A DNA stretch of 64,000 nt from Salipiger abyssi. GTDB lineage: Bacteria > Pseudomonadota > Alphaproteobacteria > Rhodobacterales > Rhodobacteraceae. Each line of letters starts with the position of its first letter. Within the stretch, counting starts at the first letter, position 1. The stretch lies in assembly GCF_017311415.1 (NCBI RefSeq), contig NZ_JAEKIS010000001.1, forward strand, positions 434,001-498,000, read 5' to 3'. Shown piece by piece: positions 38,780 through 47,507 of the stretch. The position numbers and the translations under genes were made by a program. The notes under the pieces are model-generated. The model was not told where the DNA came from. It saw nothing but the letters and a program-made list of their open reading frames with translations, and did no database searches.

Positions 38780-39822
38780 TGCGACGGGCGATCCGTGCCG
38801 CGCTTGTGGCGGGCATGGCACTGGCAGGCACCATGAGCGCGGCGGACACCGAAACCACCTACGAGATCCTCGACTTCGCCGATCTGGACGGCTGGGCCGA
38901 GGACGATCACGCCGCCGCTCTGTCGGTGTTTCTCGAGACCTGCGGCGATCTGCGCGAACCGGATTGGGTCAGCCTCTGCGCCGTTGCACGTGAAACATCG
39001 GATGCCCGTGATTTCTTCGAGCTTTTCTTTCGCCCGGTGCAGATCGGCGATGGCGGCGAAGGCCTGTTCACCGGCTATTTCGAGCCCGAGCTCGACGGCG
39101 CGCTGAACCCCGGGCCGCGCTACCGTTATCCGATCTACAGCATGCCGCCCGAAGCGCAGGGCACCGGCCCCTGGCTCAGCCGGCGTGATATTCTGAACTC
39201 CGGGGTGATGTCGGGGCGCGGTCTGGAAATTGCCTGGGTCGATGACCCGGTAGAACTGTTCTTTCTGCAAATCCAGGGTTCGGGGCGTATCCGCCTGCCT
39301 GACGGGCGGCATATCCGCGTCGGCTATGGCGGTGCCAACGGCCATCCTTACCGTTCCGTCGGGCAGGAGCTGGTGCGGCGCGGCACGTTCAACGCGCATC
39401 AGGTCTCGGCGCAGCGCATCAAGTCCTGGGTCCGGAGCAACCCGTTCGACGGGCAGGAGCTGCTCTATCACAACCCGTCCTACGTGTTCTTTCGCGAAGT
39501 AAGCGAGGTTCCCGCCGAAAAAGGTCCGCTCGGCGCGATGAACCGCTCGATCACCGCCATGCGGTCTATTGCCGTCGATCCGGCTTTCACTCCGCTTGGC
39601 GCGCCGGTCTGGATCGAGAAGGATGGTAGCTCGCCTCTGCGGCGGCTGATGATCGCGCAGGATACCGGCTCGGCAATCAAGGGGGCGCAGCGGGCCGATA
39701 TCTTTTTCGGCACTGGCGACACCGCCGGTCAGCTGGCCGGTCAGCTGAAGGATCCGGGCCGGCTGGTGGTGTTCCTGCCAATCCAGCGTGCCTATGCGCT
39801 GCTACCGGAATCGGTGCTATGA
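38779..39822 (+). CDS. mltA: Membrane-bound lytic murein transglycosylase A
   Basis: Cleaves peptidoglycan glycan strands with formation of 1,6-anhydro ends. The 347-residue protein has a signal peptide (residues 1-21). It has the MltA-fold motifs GLFTGYFEPELDGA, ELFFLQIQGSGRIRLPDG and YRSVGQELVRRG, with the catalytic aspartate in the C-terminal RADIFFGTGD. No lipobox cysteine is visible in the leader, so it is probably soluble in the periplasm. The start overlaps the Tim44-protein stop by one base, and the end overlaps smr by four. Confidence 0.94.
   Translation: MRRAIRAALVAGMALAGTMSAADTETTYEILDFADLDGWAEDDHAAALSVFLETCGDLREPDWVSLCAVARETSDARDFFELFFRPVQIGDGGEGLFTGYFEPELDGALNPGPRYRYPIYSMPPEAQGTGPWLSRRDILNSGVMSGRGLEIAWVDDPVELFFLQIQGSGRIRLPDGRHIRVGYGGANGHPYRSVGQELVRRGTFNAHQVSAQRIKSWVRSNPFDGQELLYHNPSYVFFREVSEVPAEKGPLGAMNRSITAMRSIAVDPAFTPLGAPVWIEKDGSSPLRRLMIAQDTGSAIKGAQRADIFFGTGDTAGQLAGQLKDPGRLVVFLPIQRAYALLPESVL
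38982..38997. other. parS-like sequence inside mltA (14 of 16)
   Basis: CGTTGCACGTGAAACA keeps the central CACGTGAAACA half but has two mismatches in the left arm. It is about 8 kb from the nearest perfect parS, on the other side of the presumed origin. Confidence 0.35.
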
Positions 39823-40421
39823 GCCGGCGCCGTCTGCGCCCCGAAGAGCTGGAGCTGTGGCAGCAGGTGGCAAAGACCGCCGAGCGCCTGCCGGGCAAAC
39901 CTCGTGAGCGGATCGCTCCCGCGGCACCGAAAGCGCCGGAAAACGGCCCGCGCAAACCGTCCCCTGCCCTGCCCGATCCGTTTCCCACGTTCGGTCTCGG
40001 CAGCGGGGCCAAGCCGCCACCGGAATCGCATGATTTTCTCGGCACCACTTCCGACCGGCTCTCGCGGGAGCCGGTGCGCATGGATTCCAAGGCCTTTACC
40101 CGGATGAAACGCGGCAAGCTGGTCCCTGAGGCGCGGCTCGACCTGCATGGGATGACGCTGGATCGCGCACATCCGGAACTGGTCCGCTTTATACTTACGT
40201 CGCAGACGCGCGGGCTCCGTCTGGTGCTGGTGATCACCGGCAAGGGCCTGCGCGAAGATCCGCACGATCCGATGCCGCGCCGCCGGGGTGTGCTGAAAAC
40301 CCAGGTGCCGCAATGGCTGCGCATGCCGCCGGTGGCGCAGGCGGTGCTTCAGATTTCGGAGGCGCATGGCAAGCATGGCGGGTCCGGTGCCTATTACGTC
40401 TATCTCCGCCGCCGCCGCTGA
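39819..40421 (+). CDS. Smr-domain protein
   Basis: A 200-residue protein with a disordered, proline-rich N-terminal half and a C-terminal Smr domain: ARLDLHGMTLDRAHPELVRFI (the LDLHG motif) then RLVLVITGKGLREDP (the TGKG motif). Smr domains are nucleases or nucleic-acid-binding modules related to the MutS2 C-terminus; bacterial stand-alone members have been linked to ribosome rescue. Overlap with mltA (ATGA) indicates coupled translation. Confidence 0.9.
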   Translation: MSRRRLRPEELELWQQVAKTAERLPGKPRERIAPAAPKAPENGPRKPSPALPDPFPTFGLGSGAKPPPESHDFLGTTSDRLSREPVRMDSKAFTRMKRGKLVPEARLDLHGMTLDRAHPELVRFILTSQTRGLRLVLVITGKGLREDPHDPMPRRRGVLKTQVPQWLRMPPVAQAVLQISEAHGKHGGSGAYYVYLRRRR

Positions 40422-40430
40422 GATGTGTAG

Positions 40431-40449
40431 GGTGGGCAATCTGCCCACC
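40431..40449. terminator. Hairpin between convergent smr-type gene and idi
   Basis: GGTGGGCA and TGCCCACC form a perfect eight-pair stem with a three-base loop, ten bases after one stop and eleven before the other. No T-run is present, so terminator function is probable but not certain. Confidence 0.5.
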
Positions 40450-40460
40450 GCCCGTTGGGA

Positions 40461-40979
40461 TTACCGCGCTAGAATCTGATCTGCGTGTTTGCGCAAATAA
40501 ATCCGTAGCCATGGCGTGAAACGCTCGGGGCTCTCGTCCGTCTGCCGCGCCAGAACCTCCAGATCGACCCAGGCGAATTCCATGACTTCCGCTGGATTAG
40601 GGTCGATTTTCATCCCCTCCGGTGCCTCGCCGACAAACAGATCGACGAGCTCGTGCTCGATCATGCCACCGCCCACCCCGGCGCGGTATTCCACCTGCCC
40701 GCGCGGGCTCAGCGCGAGGCCGGTAATCCCCAGCTCCTCGGCAAGCCGCCGTGCGGCGCAATCGGCGGGGAGCTCGTTCCAATGTGGGTGTGTGCAGCAG
40801 GTGTTCGCCCAGAGACCGGGCGTATGATATTTTTCGAGCGCCCGGCGCTGGATCAGCAACCTGTCGCCGCGCAGGACAAAGACCGACACGGCCTTGTGGC
40901 GCAGGCCGCGCAGATGCACCTCAATCTTGTCGACCGGTGTCAGGGTTCCGTCAACCCAGGCGGGAATGGTGTTGTCCAT
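40461..40979 (-). CDS. idi: Isopentenyl-diphosphate delta-isomerase, type I
   Basis: Interconverts IPP and DMAPP for isoprenoid synthesis. The 172-residue protein has the Nudix-like fold of type I Idi: the catalytic cysteine region WANTCCTHPHW, AARRLAEELGI, the EYRAGVGGGMIEHELVDLF segment and the metal/catalytic Glu in EVMEFAWVDLE. ATG 40979 gives the usual length; an earlier in-frame ATG adds a cysteine-rich unrelated stretch. No carotenoid or photosynthesis genes are nearby, although in phototrophic Rhodobacterales idi often sits among them. Confidence 0.93.
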   Translation of the reverse strand: MDNTIPAWVDGTLTPVDKIEVHLRGLRHKAVSVFVLRGDRLLIQRRALEKYHTPGLWANTCCTHPHWNELPADCAARRLAEELGITGLALSPRGQVEYRAGVGGGMIEHELVDLFVGEAPEGMKIDPNPAEVMEFAWVDLEVLARQTDESPERFTPWLRIYLRKHADQILAR

Positions 40980-41116
40980 GCCGCCTGTTTCCTCTCGCGG
41001 CGCGCAGGCGTCAAGCACCCTTGGCATATGGTCGCATATACAGGCACGGCCTATTGTTGATTTCATTTCCCTTGAGCTAGGTTCCGGATCGGATACGCGT
41101 CACGGGAGACAAAACC

Positions 41117-41539
41117 ATGAAATTCAAGATAGCCACGGCCATCGCCGCAGTGACTCTTGCCACCTCGGCTCATGCGCAGGACGCGGCCGAGGGCGAAGAG
41201 ATCTTTATGAAGCGCTGCCGCTCCTGCCACACGATCACCGACGACGCCGGCGAGACCATCGTCAAAGGTGGCCGCACCGGTCCGAACCTTTATGGCGTCA
41301 TCGGCCGTCCGGCCGGTTCGGTCGAGGATTTCCGCTACCGCGATTCCATTGAGGCGGCGAATGCCAAAGGCCTCGTCTGGGACGAGGCGACGTTCGAGGA
41401 ATATGTTCAGGATCCTACGGCCTTCCTGAAATCCTATCTCGATGATGCCGGCGCGCGCTCGGGGATGACCTTCAAACTCAGAGAAGGTGCCGCCGACGTT
41501 TACGCTTATCTCGCGTCGATGAGTCCGGCTGCCGAGTAA
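41117..41539 (+). CDS. Periplasmic c-type cytochrome (cytochrome c2/c550-like)
   Basis: A 140-residue class I cytochrome with a cleavable signal peptide (residues 1-20, ending SAHA). The heme-attachment site is CRSCH at 34-38, the GRTGPNLYGVIGR segment is conserved, and the probable axial methionine is in RSGMTF near residue 120. Such proteins carry electrons between the bc1 complex and terminal oxidases or reductases. The gene is monocistronic, divergent from idi, and followed by a strong terminator. Confidence 0.9.
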   Translation: MKFKIATAIAAVTLATSAHAQDAAEGEEIFMKRCRSCHTITDDAGETIVKGGRTGPNLYGVIGRPAGSVEDFRYRDSIEAANAKGLVWDEATFEEYVQDPTAFLKSYLDDAGARSGMTFKLREGAADVYAYLASMSPAAE

Positions 41540-41577
41540 CGGCCCGCGCCACCAAAGGCATCTGAAGGATCATACAG

Positions 41578-41610
41578 AAAGGGGCGCCCGGTTCGGACGC
41601 CCCTTTTTCT
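41578..41610 (+). terminator. Rho-independent terminator of the cytochrome gene
   Basis: AAAGGGGCG and CGCCCCTTT form a nine-pair stem around an 11-base loop, followed by TTCTTG; the stem's A and T flanks also let it act on the convergent polysaccharide-export gene. Confidence 0.85.
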
Positions 41611-41632
41611 TGTACGACCAGAGGCCGCGCAA

Positions 41633-42751
41633 TCAGTTCGCCACCGTCGTGATCTGACGCGTGAGGCCGAAGACCGAGCCGACCAGGTTAAACACGGTCT
41701 GCGTGCTGCTCAGCGGAGATTCCGTTGCAAGCACCGAGTCTCCCGGGTTGATCTGGAATTTCTTTGCCGCGAAGAGCCCGTCCGCCGAGGTCAGGTCGAA
41801 GCTGAAGACAACCTGCTGCATGCGAGGCGCGCTGCCATCGGAACGCAGATGCTTCACATTGTATTCCCGAAGCACCAGAACCCCCTTGGGGTTGGCGCGA
41901 TTGTCAGACAGCCCGCCCATCAGCGAAATTGCCTCCATCGCGGTCAGATCGTCCTTGGGGAAATAGATCAGGTCTTCGCGGCCGGAAGCGCCGAGCGCGG
42001 TAAAGCTTTGGTCGCCCTGCTCGACGACAATCGTATCGCCGGGTCGCAGCAGCGTGTTGCGAGCACCGCTTTCGAGAAGTTTCGAGGCCGAAATCTCATA
42101 GGTGGCACTGCCGCGAATCAGCCTGACGCGCGGGTTGCGCATGGTGGGGCTGATGCCACCGCCATCCGCGATTAGACCGAGCACCTTATAGTTGCGCGAC
42201 GGCATTTGATAGGCGCCGGGCTGGGCCACGCCGCCGACGAGCTCCACCGAATTCACCCGGCCCTGTGTCAGGCTGAGCTGCACCTGCGCCGAGGGCGCAA
42301 TCTGGATCAGTTTCTCCTGCACGCGGCTCCGTGCCGCAAATGGAGTGAGACCTCGGATGTAGACCTCGTTGACATAGGGCAGAAAGATCGAGCCGTCCGG
42401 GCCGACTTCGACCTTCGGCAGTACTGTCGACTTCTCGGAAGCGTTGGTCAGAAGGGAGTTTTCCTGGCCGTCCCAGATGACGATATCCACCTTGTCGCCG
42501 GTATTGATTACATTGGAATTCGCGCCGGTCGAGGTGCTTGGCCAACCGTATTCGTTGCCGAGCCCGGTCTGCGGCCATGATGCGATCGCCGGCATGTTCG
42601 CACGGGTTACCGCAACGACCTGGAATGTGGGGTTTTCGGCCGAGGATTCGTTGAGCACCTCGGATTGCAACGCCGCGCCACGCGGCAGGCTACAGCTTGC
42701 AATGAGCAACAGTGCTGCGCAGGCGGCGAAGAAATTGCGTAGTACGAGCAA
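41633..42751 (-). CDS. Outer-membrane polysaccharide export lipoprotein (Wza/BexD family)
   Basis: A 372-residue lipoprotein with lipobox IASC (Cys20), a Poly_export domain (GDKVDIVIWDGQENSLL, then VGPDGSIFLPYVNEVYIRGLT) and SLBB-type repeats (VELVGGVAQPGAYQMPSRNYKVLGLIADGGG). The family forms the outer-membrane exit channel for exopolysaccharide. The start is uncertain: TTG 42751, six bases after GGGGGGA, gives a clean signal peptide; another TTG at 42766 adds five residues. It is divergent from a sugar transferase gene, which supports a role in polymer secretion. Confidence 0.88.
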   Translation of the reverse strand: MLVLRNFFAACAALLLIASCSLPRGAALQSEVLNESSAENPTFQVVAVTRANMPAIASWPQTGLGNEYGWPSTSTGANSNVINTGDKVDIVIWDGQENSLLTNASEKSTVLPKVEVGPDGSIFLPYVNEVYIRGLTPFAARSRVQEKLIQIAPSAQVQLSLTQGRVNSVELVGGVAQPGAYQMPSRNYKVLGLIADGGGISPTMRNPRVRLIRGSATYEISASKLLESGARNTLLRPGDTIVVEQGDQSFTALGASGREDLIYFPKDDLTAMEAISLMGGLSDNRANPKGVLVLREYNVKHLRSDGSAPRMQQVVFSFDLTSADGLFAAKKFQINPGDSVLATESPLSSTQTVFNLVGSVFGLTRQITTVAN

Positions 42752-42937
42752 TGCAGGTCCCCCCAAGGAAAATCATCCGCAGTATCTTGGGCTTTCTTAG
42801 CGGTTGTCGCTGGTGATAGACAGCCTCTTGTCGTCGTAAATCTCATATGGACGATTCCGCGTGACCCTGACACCTCGCAACGCGGAGAATGAGCGGGAAA
42901 TGGCCGTCCCACGGCGGCGAGAATTGGATGACGACGG

Positions 42938-43549
42938 ATGACCACGGGCAAGCGCGTGTTCGATATTCTGGCTTCTCTGGTCCTGATAATTCTGTTGGCT
43001 CCGCTGATCGCGATTGTCGCGCTGGCGATCCTGCTGCGCGACGGTGGGCCGGTGCTTTACCTTTCTGAGCGGATGAAGACGCCGGAACAGGGCTTTTTGC
43101 TGTGGAAATTCCGCTCGATGCGCCCGGACGATGCCGACAGAGGCGTTTCCGGGGGCGACAAGACCAGCCGGATCACCGCCACGGGCGGCTTTCTGCGTCG
43201 CTACCGGCTCGACGAGCTACCGCAGCTGTGGAACATCCTGCGCGGGGATATCAGCTTTGTCGGTCCGCGCCCGCCGCTGCGCCGCTATACCGACATGTTT
43301 CCCGAGATCTACGGCGATGTGCTGAAGGCGCGGCCGGGCGTCACCGGTCTTGCCACCCTGGCCTATCACCGAACCGAGGAACGTCTTCTTGCCGAGTGCC
43401 TGAGCAAGGACGAGACCGAGGCGGTCTATTGCCGTCGCTGCGTGCCCCGAAAGGCGCGGCTCGATCTGATCTATTTGCGGAAGCGGAGCCTTTGCTACGA
43501 TATCAAGCTGATGGCCGCGACCGTACTGCGCCGGATCCCGCTGCACTGA
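42938..43549 (+). CDS. Bacterial sugar transferase (initiating glycosyl-1-phosphate transferase, short form)
   Basis: A 203-residue membrane-associated enzyme: one reentrant hydrophobic segment (RVFDILASLVLIILLAPLIA), then the catalytic domain with LLWKFRSMR, RRYRLDELPQLWNILRGD and FVGPRPPLRRY. It lacks the four-helix N-terminal part of WbaP-type proteins, so it is the minimal PglC-like form that moves a sugar phosphate onto undecaprenyl phosphate to start a repeat unit. The sugar is unknown. It converges on the YjbF gene with six bases between. Confidence 0.9.
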   Translation: MTTGKRVFDILASLVLIILLAPLIAIVALAILLRDGGPVLYLSERMKTPEQGFLLWKFRSMRPDDADRGVSGGDKTSRITATGGFLRRYRLDELPQLWNILRGDISFVGPRPPLRRYTDMFPEIYGDVLKARPGVTGLATLAYHRTEERLLAECLSKDETEAVYCRRCVPRKARLDLIYLRKRSLCYDIKLMAATVLRRIPLH

Positions 43550-43555
43550 CCGCAA

Positions 43556-44227
43556 TCAGCGCTGGAGCATATGCATCGCCACATACCCGGTGAGCCCGCC
43601 CAGCCATTGCCGCGACGCAAGAATCTCGCCGCCCGCATCCACGACGTAGTAATCGACGAAGGGCGGGCCGTCCGGGCTTTCGCATGCGGCGATCATTTCC
43701 TGACCGTTGGTCCGGATCCGCCCCATGGCGACCTCGACGGGCTTGTCGGGCTCGACACCGCAGCGATAGGTGACTGTCTCGGTGACGCCCTCGGATGTCA
43801 GGAAACGCTGGACATAGCTGACCTGCCCGGTCCGACGTGCGCGCACCGTGTCGAGCAGCGCCTCTTCTTCCGTCGACATGAGATCTCCGCCGAGTCCGCG
43901 CGTTCCGGTGATCATGCCGTGATTCATCACGATCGACTGCCGGGTGACCGTTGCAAAGGTCTTGTACGGTCCGTTCTCTTCGATCTGGATAAGCAGCGTC
44001 TGAGAATTGCGCTCGTCGACATTGAAAAACGCCACGGGTAGCTCGGTGGCTGAAAGCGTCTGTAGGATCTGCTGCTGGGTGACGGCGGACGGAGCCTTGT
44101 CGCCGCTGAACATCAGCGAATAGATATTGGTCACCGGGTTGGTGAAATAAGGATCGTTGCTGCACCCGGCCACCGCCGCGCCGAGCCCGAGCAGGGCAGC
44201 CAGTCTGAGCATCGCGCGGGTCTTCAT
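43556..44227 (-). CDS. YjbF-family lipoprotein
   Basis: A 223-residue lipoprotein with lipobox VAGC (Cys22) matching the YjbF/GfcB-like group: NVDERNSQTLLIQIEENGPYKTFATVTRQSIVMNHGMITGTRGLGGDLMS is the recognisable core. In E. coli, yjbEFGH is an operon for an extracellular polysaccharide. It overlaps the YjbH gene by four bases, so the two are translated together. No YjbG-like gene is adjacent. Confidence 0.82.
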   Translation of the reverse strand: MKTRAMLRLAALLGLGAAVAGCSNDPYFTNPVTNIYSLMFSGDKAPSAVTQQQILQTLSATELPVAFFNVDERNSQTLLIQIEENGPYKTFATVTRQSIVMNHGMITGTRGLGGDLMSTEEEALLDTVRARRTGQVSYVQRFLTSEGVTETVTYRCGVEPDKPVEVAMGRIRTNGQEMIAACESPDGPPFVDYYVVDAGGEILASRQWLGGLTGYVAMHMLQR

Positions 44228-46371
44228 CGCCAGAACCTTCCCCAGGATTTCGCGACATCCGGCTCGTGCCAGGTGCGCACCTGCTCATAAAGCCGGTTCG
44301 ACACGTAAAGCCGTGCGCCGCCGTCTCGCTGCACCGACCGGAGTATGGTTGTATTGGTCTGGCGCGACGGCGTGCCGAGGCCGACCGACAGCGGAACCGT
44401 CAGCAGAATGCCTTTGTCGAAGGAGCCTTCGCCGAAATCGTCCTCGGAGACATCGGTGAATGTGGCAAAGGCACCGATGCGCCAGCCATTTGCAAACTCA
44501 CGATGCAGCGTGAAGGTCGCACCGTAATCGCCGGCCAGATAGCGGCCGACATCGACCTGCCCGTGAAATCCGTTGCCGAAGGCATAGTAGGCAGAGACAT
44601 GGCCGTTCACATCCGGAATCTCGCGTTCGACACCCGAGACCGGATCGACGGTCACGTTCTCCTGAAGCCCGAACATCACATCATAATCGCGCCGCCGCAC
44701 ATAGTTGAGCTCGGCGCCCAGGGCCAGACGGCTGTCCGCCGGCTTCCACAGCACTTCCGCCGAGACCCCGGCATACATTTGTTCCAGATAGCCCATGGTC
44801 AGGCGGCTGTAGAGGTTGCGGCCCGGACGCCCGTACAGATCGAGCGTCAGCGAGTCGATCGCCGGATCGCCCTCGCGGGCGTATTCGCCGTAATCGGTGC
44901 GCACGCGCGGCAGCTTCGATTCATCGACGCGGCTGATGTCGTCGAGATTGCCGACTACCTTTTTCTTGATCGAGCCCGAAAGCACGATGTTCGGCGTGAT
45001 CTCCAGTGTGCCGCTCAGTCGTGCGCCAAGGTCGATGCGCAGCGGGCTCTCGGGGTCGAAGGTCGAGTAGGCGTAGTAGGGCGCCAGCGACCAGATGAAT
45101 TTCGGATAGTCGGAGAGATCCGCCTCAGGTGCCGTGCCGAACGCGTCGGTGATCCGTGTACGGGCCAGCATCTCGACGGCCGCGTCGTTTTCAAGCGCTT
45201 CGAGATCGGAGCGGCGCAGGGTGACGGCCGACATCGCCATGCCGTTCTCTGACGGGACGATGACAAACTCTTCGACAGAGGCGGGCAACACCCGCGTCAT
45301 CACCCGCGCGGCGCGGCCGATGGCTTGCGCCGGTGCACCATAGGTCGGGTTGCGCAGCCGCAGCGTGGCTTTGCGCGGCTGGAGATCGAAACCTTCCACC
45401 TCCAGTTTTTCGCGTTCCAGGCTGGTGATCAGCCGTTGCCGCGAATTGGCTTCCGCGTTGTCGAGTGCGGCAGTCCAGCCCAGATCGCCGGCATCGCCCG
45501 GCGCGCGTACCTTGACCGGCAGACCGGCGCTTTCGTTGCCGCCCGGCGTGCCCTGGGTTTTGGGATTGATCGGAAAGGTGATCTGTGCACCGAGCGTGTT
45601 GCCATAGGCATAGTATAGCGACAGCTGAGCGTCGTTCTTGAGCCGGTAATCGACGCCGAAATTGATCGGAGAGTCATGTTCGAAGCCGCCGGAGGCACGC
45701 TCTTCGTCATAGGCGTCGGAGGAATATTCCAGCGTGAAGGTCAGCCGGTCGTTGGGTGAATAGCTGATCCCGCCGAACGGCGCGACATCGCCGCGGAACC
45801 ATCGGTCATAGGTGGGCACGCCACCGGTGCCCAGGATCGTGTCGGACCGGGCGCTGATCGTGGCCACGGAATTGTAGCTGCCCAGACGGCCCCAGCCGAG
45901 ACCGCCGGTCACCTTGAGCCCCGGTGTCAGCGTCTTGGTCGCGACGATATATTCGCCGCTATAGATGCCGGTGCCGATGAAATCCTGAAGTCCGACTGCG
46001 ACCGCCGGCCGAATTTTCGTTTCGGTGAGAAGCAGATAGCGGATATCGAAGCTGCGGTCGTAATACACGCCGTCGACACTGGACGGGTGATCGAAATTCT
46101 CGATCCCGGTATAGCGGAACGTGCCGATCAGCCGCGGGGTGATCTGAAAGCTCAGAGAGCCGCGATTGGCGTCATCCATCCGGCCATAGGTCAGACCGAG
46201 CGTGGCGTCGGGTGCTATTTCGGCGGTGGGCATGTCGATGAGGCCGGGTTGGCCATAGAGGTTGTAGCTCGGAACGCCTTCCGCGACGGCCATGCCGGGC
46301 ATGAGGCAAAGCCCCGCCATCGCGGCATAAACTCTGATCCGTCCTGCGCAAAATGCTGCCCCGGGGGTCAT
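44224..46371 (-). CDS. YjbH-family outer-membrane beta-barrel protein
   Basis: A 715-residue exported protein. The signal peptide ends near residue 30 (PGMAVAEG), and the mature start PSYNLYGQPGLIDMPTAEIAPDATLGLTYG is the hallmark of YjbH/GfcD proteins. The rest is rich in alternating beta-strands ending in aromatic residues (for example LGAELNYVRRRDYDVMFGLQ), as expected for an outer-membrane barrel. It probably helps secrete exopolysaccharide with the adjacent YjbF lipoprotein and the Wza-like channel; the exact role is unproven. Confidence 0.85.
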   Translation of the reverse strand: MTPGAAFCAGRIRVYAAMAGLCLMPGMAVAEGVPSYNLYGQPGLIDMPTAEIAPDATLGLTYGRMDDANRGSLSFQITPRLIGTFRYTGIENFDHPSSVDGVYYDRSFDIRYLLLTETKIRPAVAVGLQDFIGTGIYSGEYIVATKTLTPGLKVTGGLGWGRLGSYNSVATISARSDTILGTGGVPTYDRWFRGDVAPFGGISYSPNDRLTFTLEYSSDAYDEERASGGFEHDSPINFGVDYRLKNDAQLSLYYAYGNTLGAQITFPINPKTQGTPGGNESAGLPVKVRAPGDAGDLGWTAALDNAEANSRQRLITSLEREKLEVEGFDLQPRKATLRLRNPTYGAPAQAIGRAARVMTRVLPASVEEFVIVPSENGMAMSAVTLRRSDLEALENDAAVEMLARTRITDAFGTAPEADLSDYPKFIWSLAPYYAYSTFDPESPLRIDLGARLSGTLEITPNIVLSGSIKKKVVGNLDDISRVDESKLPRVRTDYGEYAREGDPAIDSLTLDLYGRPGRNLYSRLTMGYLEQMYAGVSAEVLWKPADSRLALGAELNYVRRRDYDVMFGLQENVTVDPVSGVEREIPDVNGHVSAYYAFGNGFHGQVDVGRYLAGDYGATFTLHREFANGWRIGAFATFTDVSEDDFGEGSFDKGILLTVPLSVGLGTPSRQTNTTILRSVQRDGGARLYVSNRLYEQVRTWHEPDVAKSWGRFWR

Positions 46372-46517
46372 CCAACCTGCCTCGTGATAAGAAAAGCTCT
46401 TCCGCCTAGAGCTAGTCGGATTTTGCGCTCCTGTCTATTCGTGTGGACAGAGCGACACGGCGCCTGTGGGATAATCGGCACGACTTCGCCGCCGCGTTAA
46501 GTCGACATTTTGAATTG

Positions 46518-46532
46518 TTAAGCCGGCGGTAA
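46518..46532. promoter_or_regulatory. CtrA-like site upstream of motB
   Basis: TTAAGCCGGCGGTAA fits TTAA-N7-TTAA with one mismatch and lies 50 bases before the motB start. CtrA controls flagellar genes in several Rhodobacterales, so the position is suggestive; binding is inference. Confidence 0.4.
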
Positions 46533-46581
46533 GGGCTGCGCCCGTAGAACCTTGCCCGGGGTGTAATAAGAGGTGGTGGAA

Positions 46582-47409
46582 ATGGCGGTCGACAGCAATG
46601 TCGCGCCGGTCATCATCAAGAGGAAAAAGGTCTCTGGCGGGGACGGGCACCATGGCGGTGCCTGGAAGGTCGCCTATGCCGACTTCGTGACGGCGATGAT
46701 GGCCTTTTTCATGTTGATGTGGCTGCTGAACGCGACGACCGAAAAGCAGCGCAAGGGGCTTGCGGATTACTTCAGTCCGACCGTGGCGATCAGCCGGGTG
46801 TCCGGCGGCGGCGATGGCAGCCTGGGCGGCGAAAGCGTGTTCTCCGAAAACACCCTGCCCCGCGTGGGCACCGGCGCCACCAGCCTGCGCCCGACCTCCG
46901 AGGCGGCAGAAAGCCGAAGCATGCAGCCCGACGAGGCGCGTGCCGGTGCCGAAGAGCTCCAGCAGGTCGAGGATCTTCTGATGGGCCGCAACGGCGAAAG
47001 CATGGTCGATAACGGCTTGCTGCGCCACATCGTGACCCGCGTCACCGACGAAGGTCTGGTGGTCGAGCTGTTCGAGACCGCTGATGCGCGGCTTTTCGAC
47101 GAGGACGGGCGCCCCACCGAGCTGCTGCGCGCCTTGTCGGGTGTGATCGTGCGGGTTTCGGGCCTGGTGACCAACCCGGTCGCGGTCGAAGGCCATGTCA
47201 GCGCCTATCCCGTAGTGCTTGCCCACGATCCGTCCTGGGAAGTGTCCAGCGGTCACGCCGACCGGTTTCGGGAACTGCTGATCACAGGCGGGCTAAACAA
47301 GCGCCGGGTCGACCGGGTGACCGCACATGCCGACCGCGAACCGACCGAGCGCAATCCGATGGATCCGCGCAACAACCGGATCGAGGTCATTTTCCTGAGA
47401 CAGCGCTGA
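46582..47409 (+). CDS. motB: Flagellar stator protein MotB
   Basis: The peptidoglycan-anchored stator subunit. The 275-residue protein has one membrane helix (WKVAYADFVTAMMAFFMLMWLLNA) with the essential proton-binding Asp34 in AYADFVTAMM, a periplasmic linker, and an OmpA-like C-terminal domain (VAVEGHVSAYPVV, DRFRELLITGGLNKRRVDRV, NPMDPRNNRIEVIF). ATG 46582 follows AAGAGGTGGTGGAA; two GTG codons just upstream are less likely. It is separated from motA by the hook genes, about 5 kb away, rather than being adjacent as in enterics. Confidence 0.93.
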   Translation: MAVDSNVAPVIIKRKKVSGGDGHHGGAWKVAYADFVTAMMAFFMLMWLLNATTEKQRKGLADYFSPTVAISRVSGGGDGSLGGESVFSENTLPRVGTGATSLRPTSEAAESRSMQPDEARAGAEELQQVEDLLMGRNGESMVDNGLLRHIVTRVTDEGLVVELFETADARLFDEDGRPTELLRALSGVIVRVSGLVTNPVAVEGHVSAYPVVLAHDPSWEVSSGHADRFRELLITGGLNKRRVDRVTAHADREPTERNPMDPRNNRIEVIFLRQR

Positions 47410-47434
47410 GTGCTTTTGGTTCGCATTTTACCTG

Positions 47435-47449
47435 TTAGCGCCGCGTTAA
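47435..47449. promoter_or_regulatory. CtrA-like site upstream of flgE
   Basis: TTAGCGCCGCGTTAA matches TTAA-N7-TTAA except for one base, 59 bases before the flgE start. It is the likely control point for the flgE-flgK-flgL-flgI run if CtrA regulates motility here. Confidence 0.45.
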
Positions 47450-47507
47450 GCCGCGACCCGTAACTGTTGTCCCGAGCTTCTGACAGAGACAGCAGAAAGG
47501 CGTGTCC

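Noticed and set aside
43556-44227. YjbF-type gene read as part of a larger plus-strand gene
   Set aside because: The lipobox, family core and ATGA overlap with the YjbH gene all support the minus strand.
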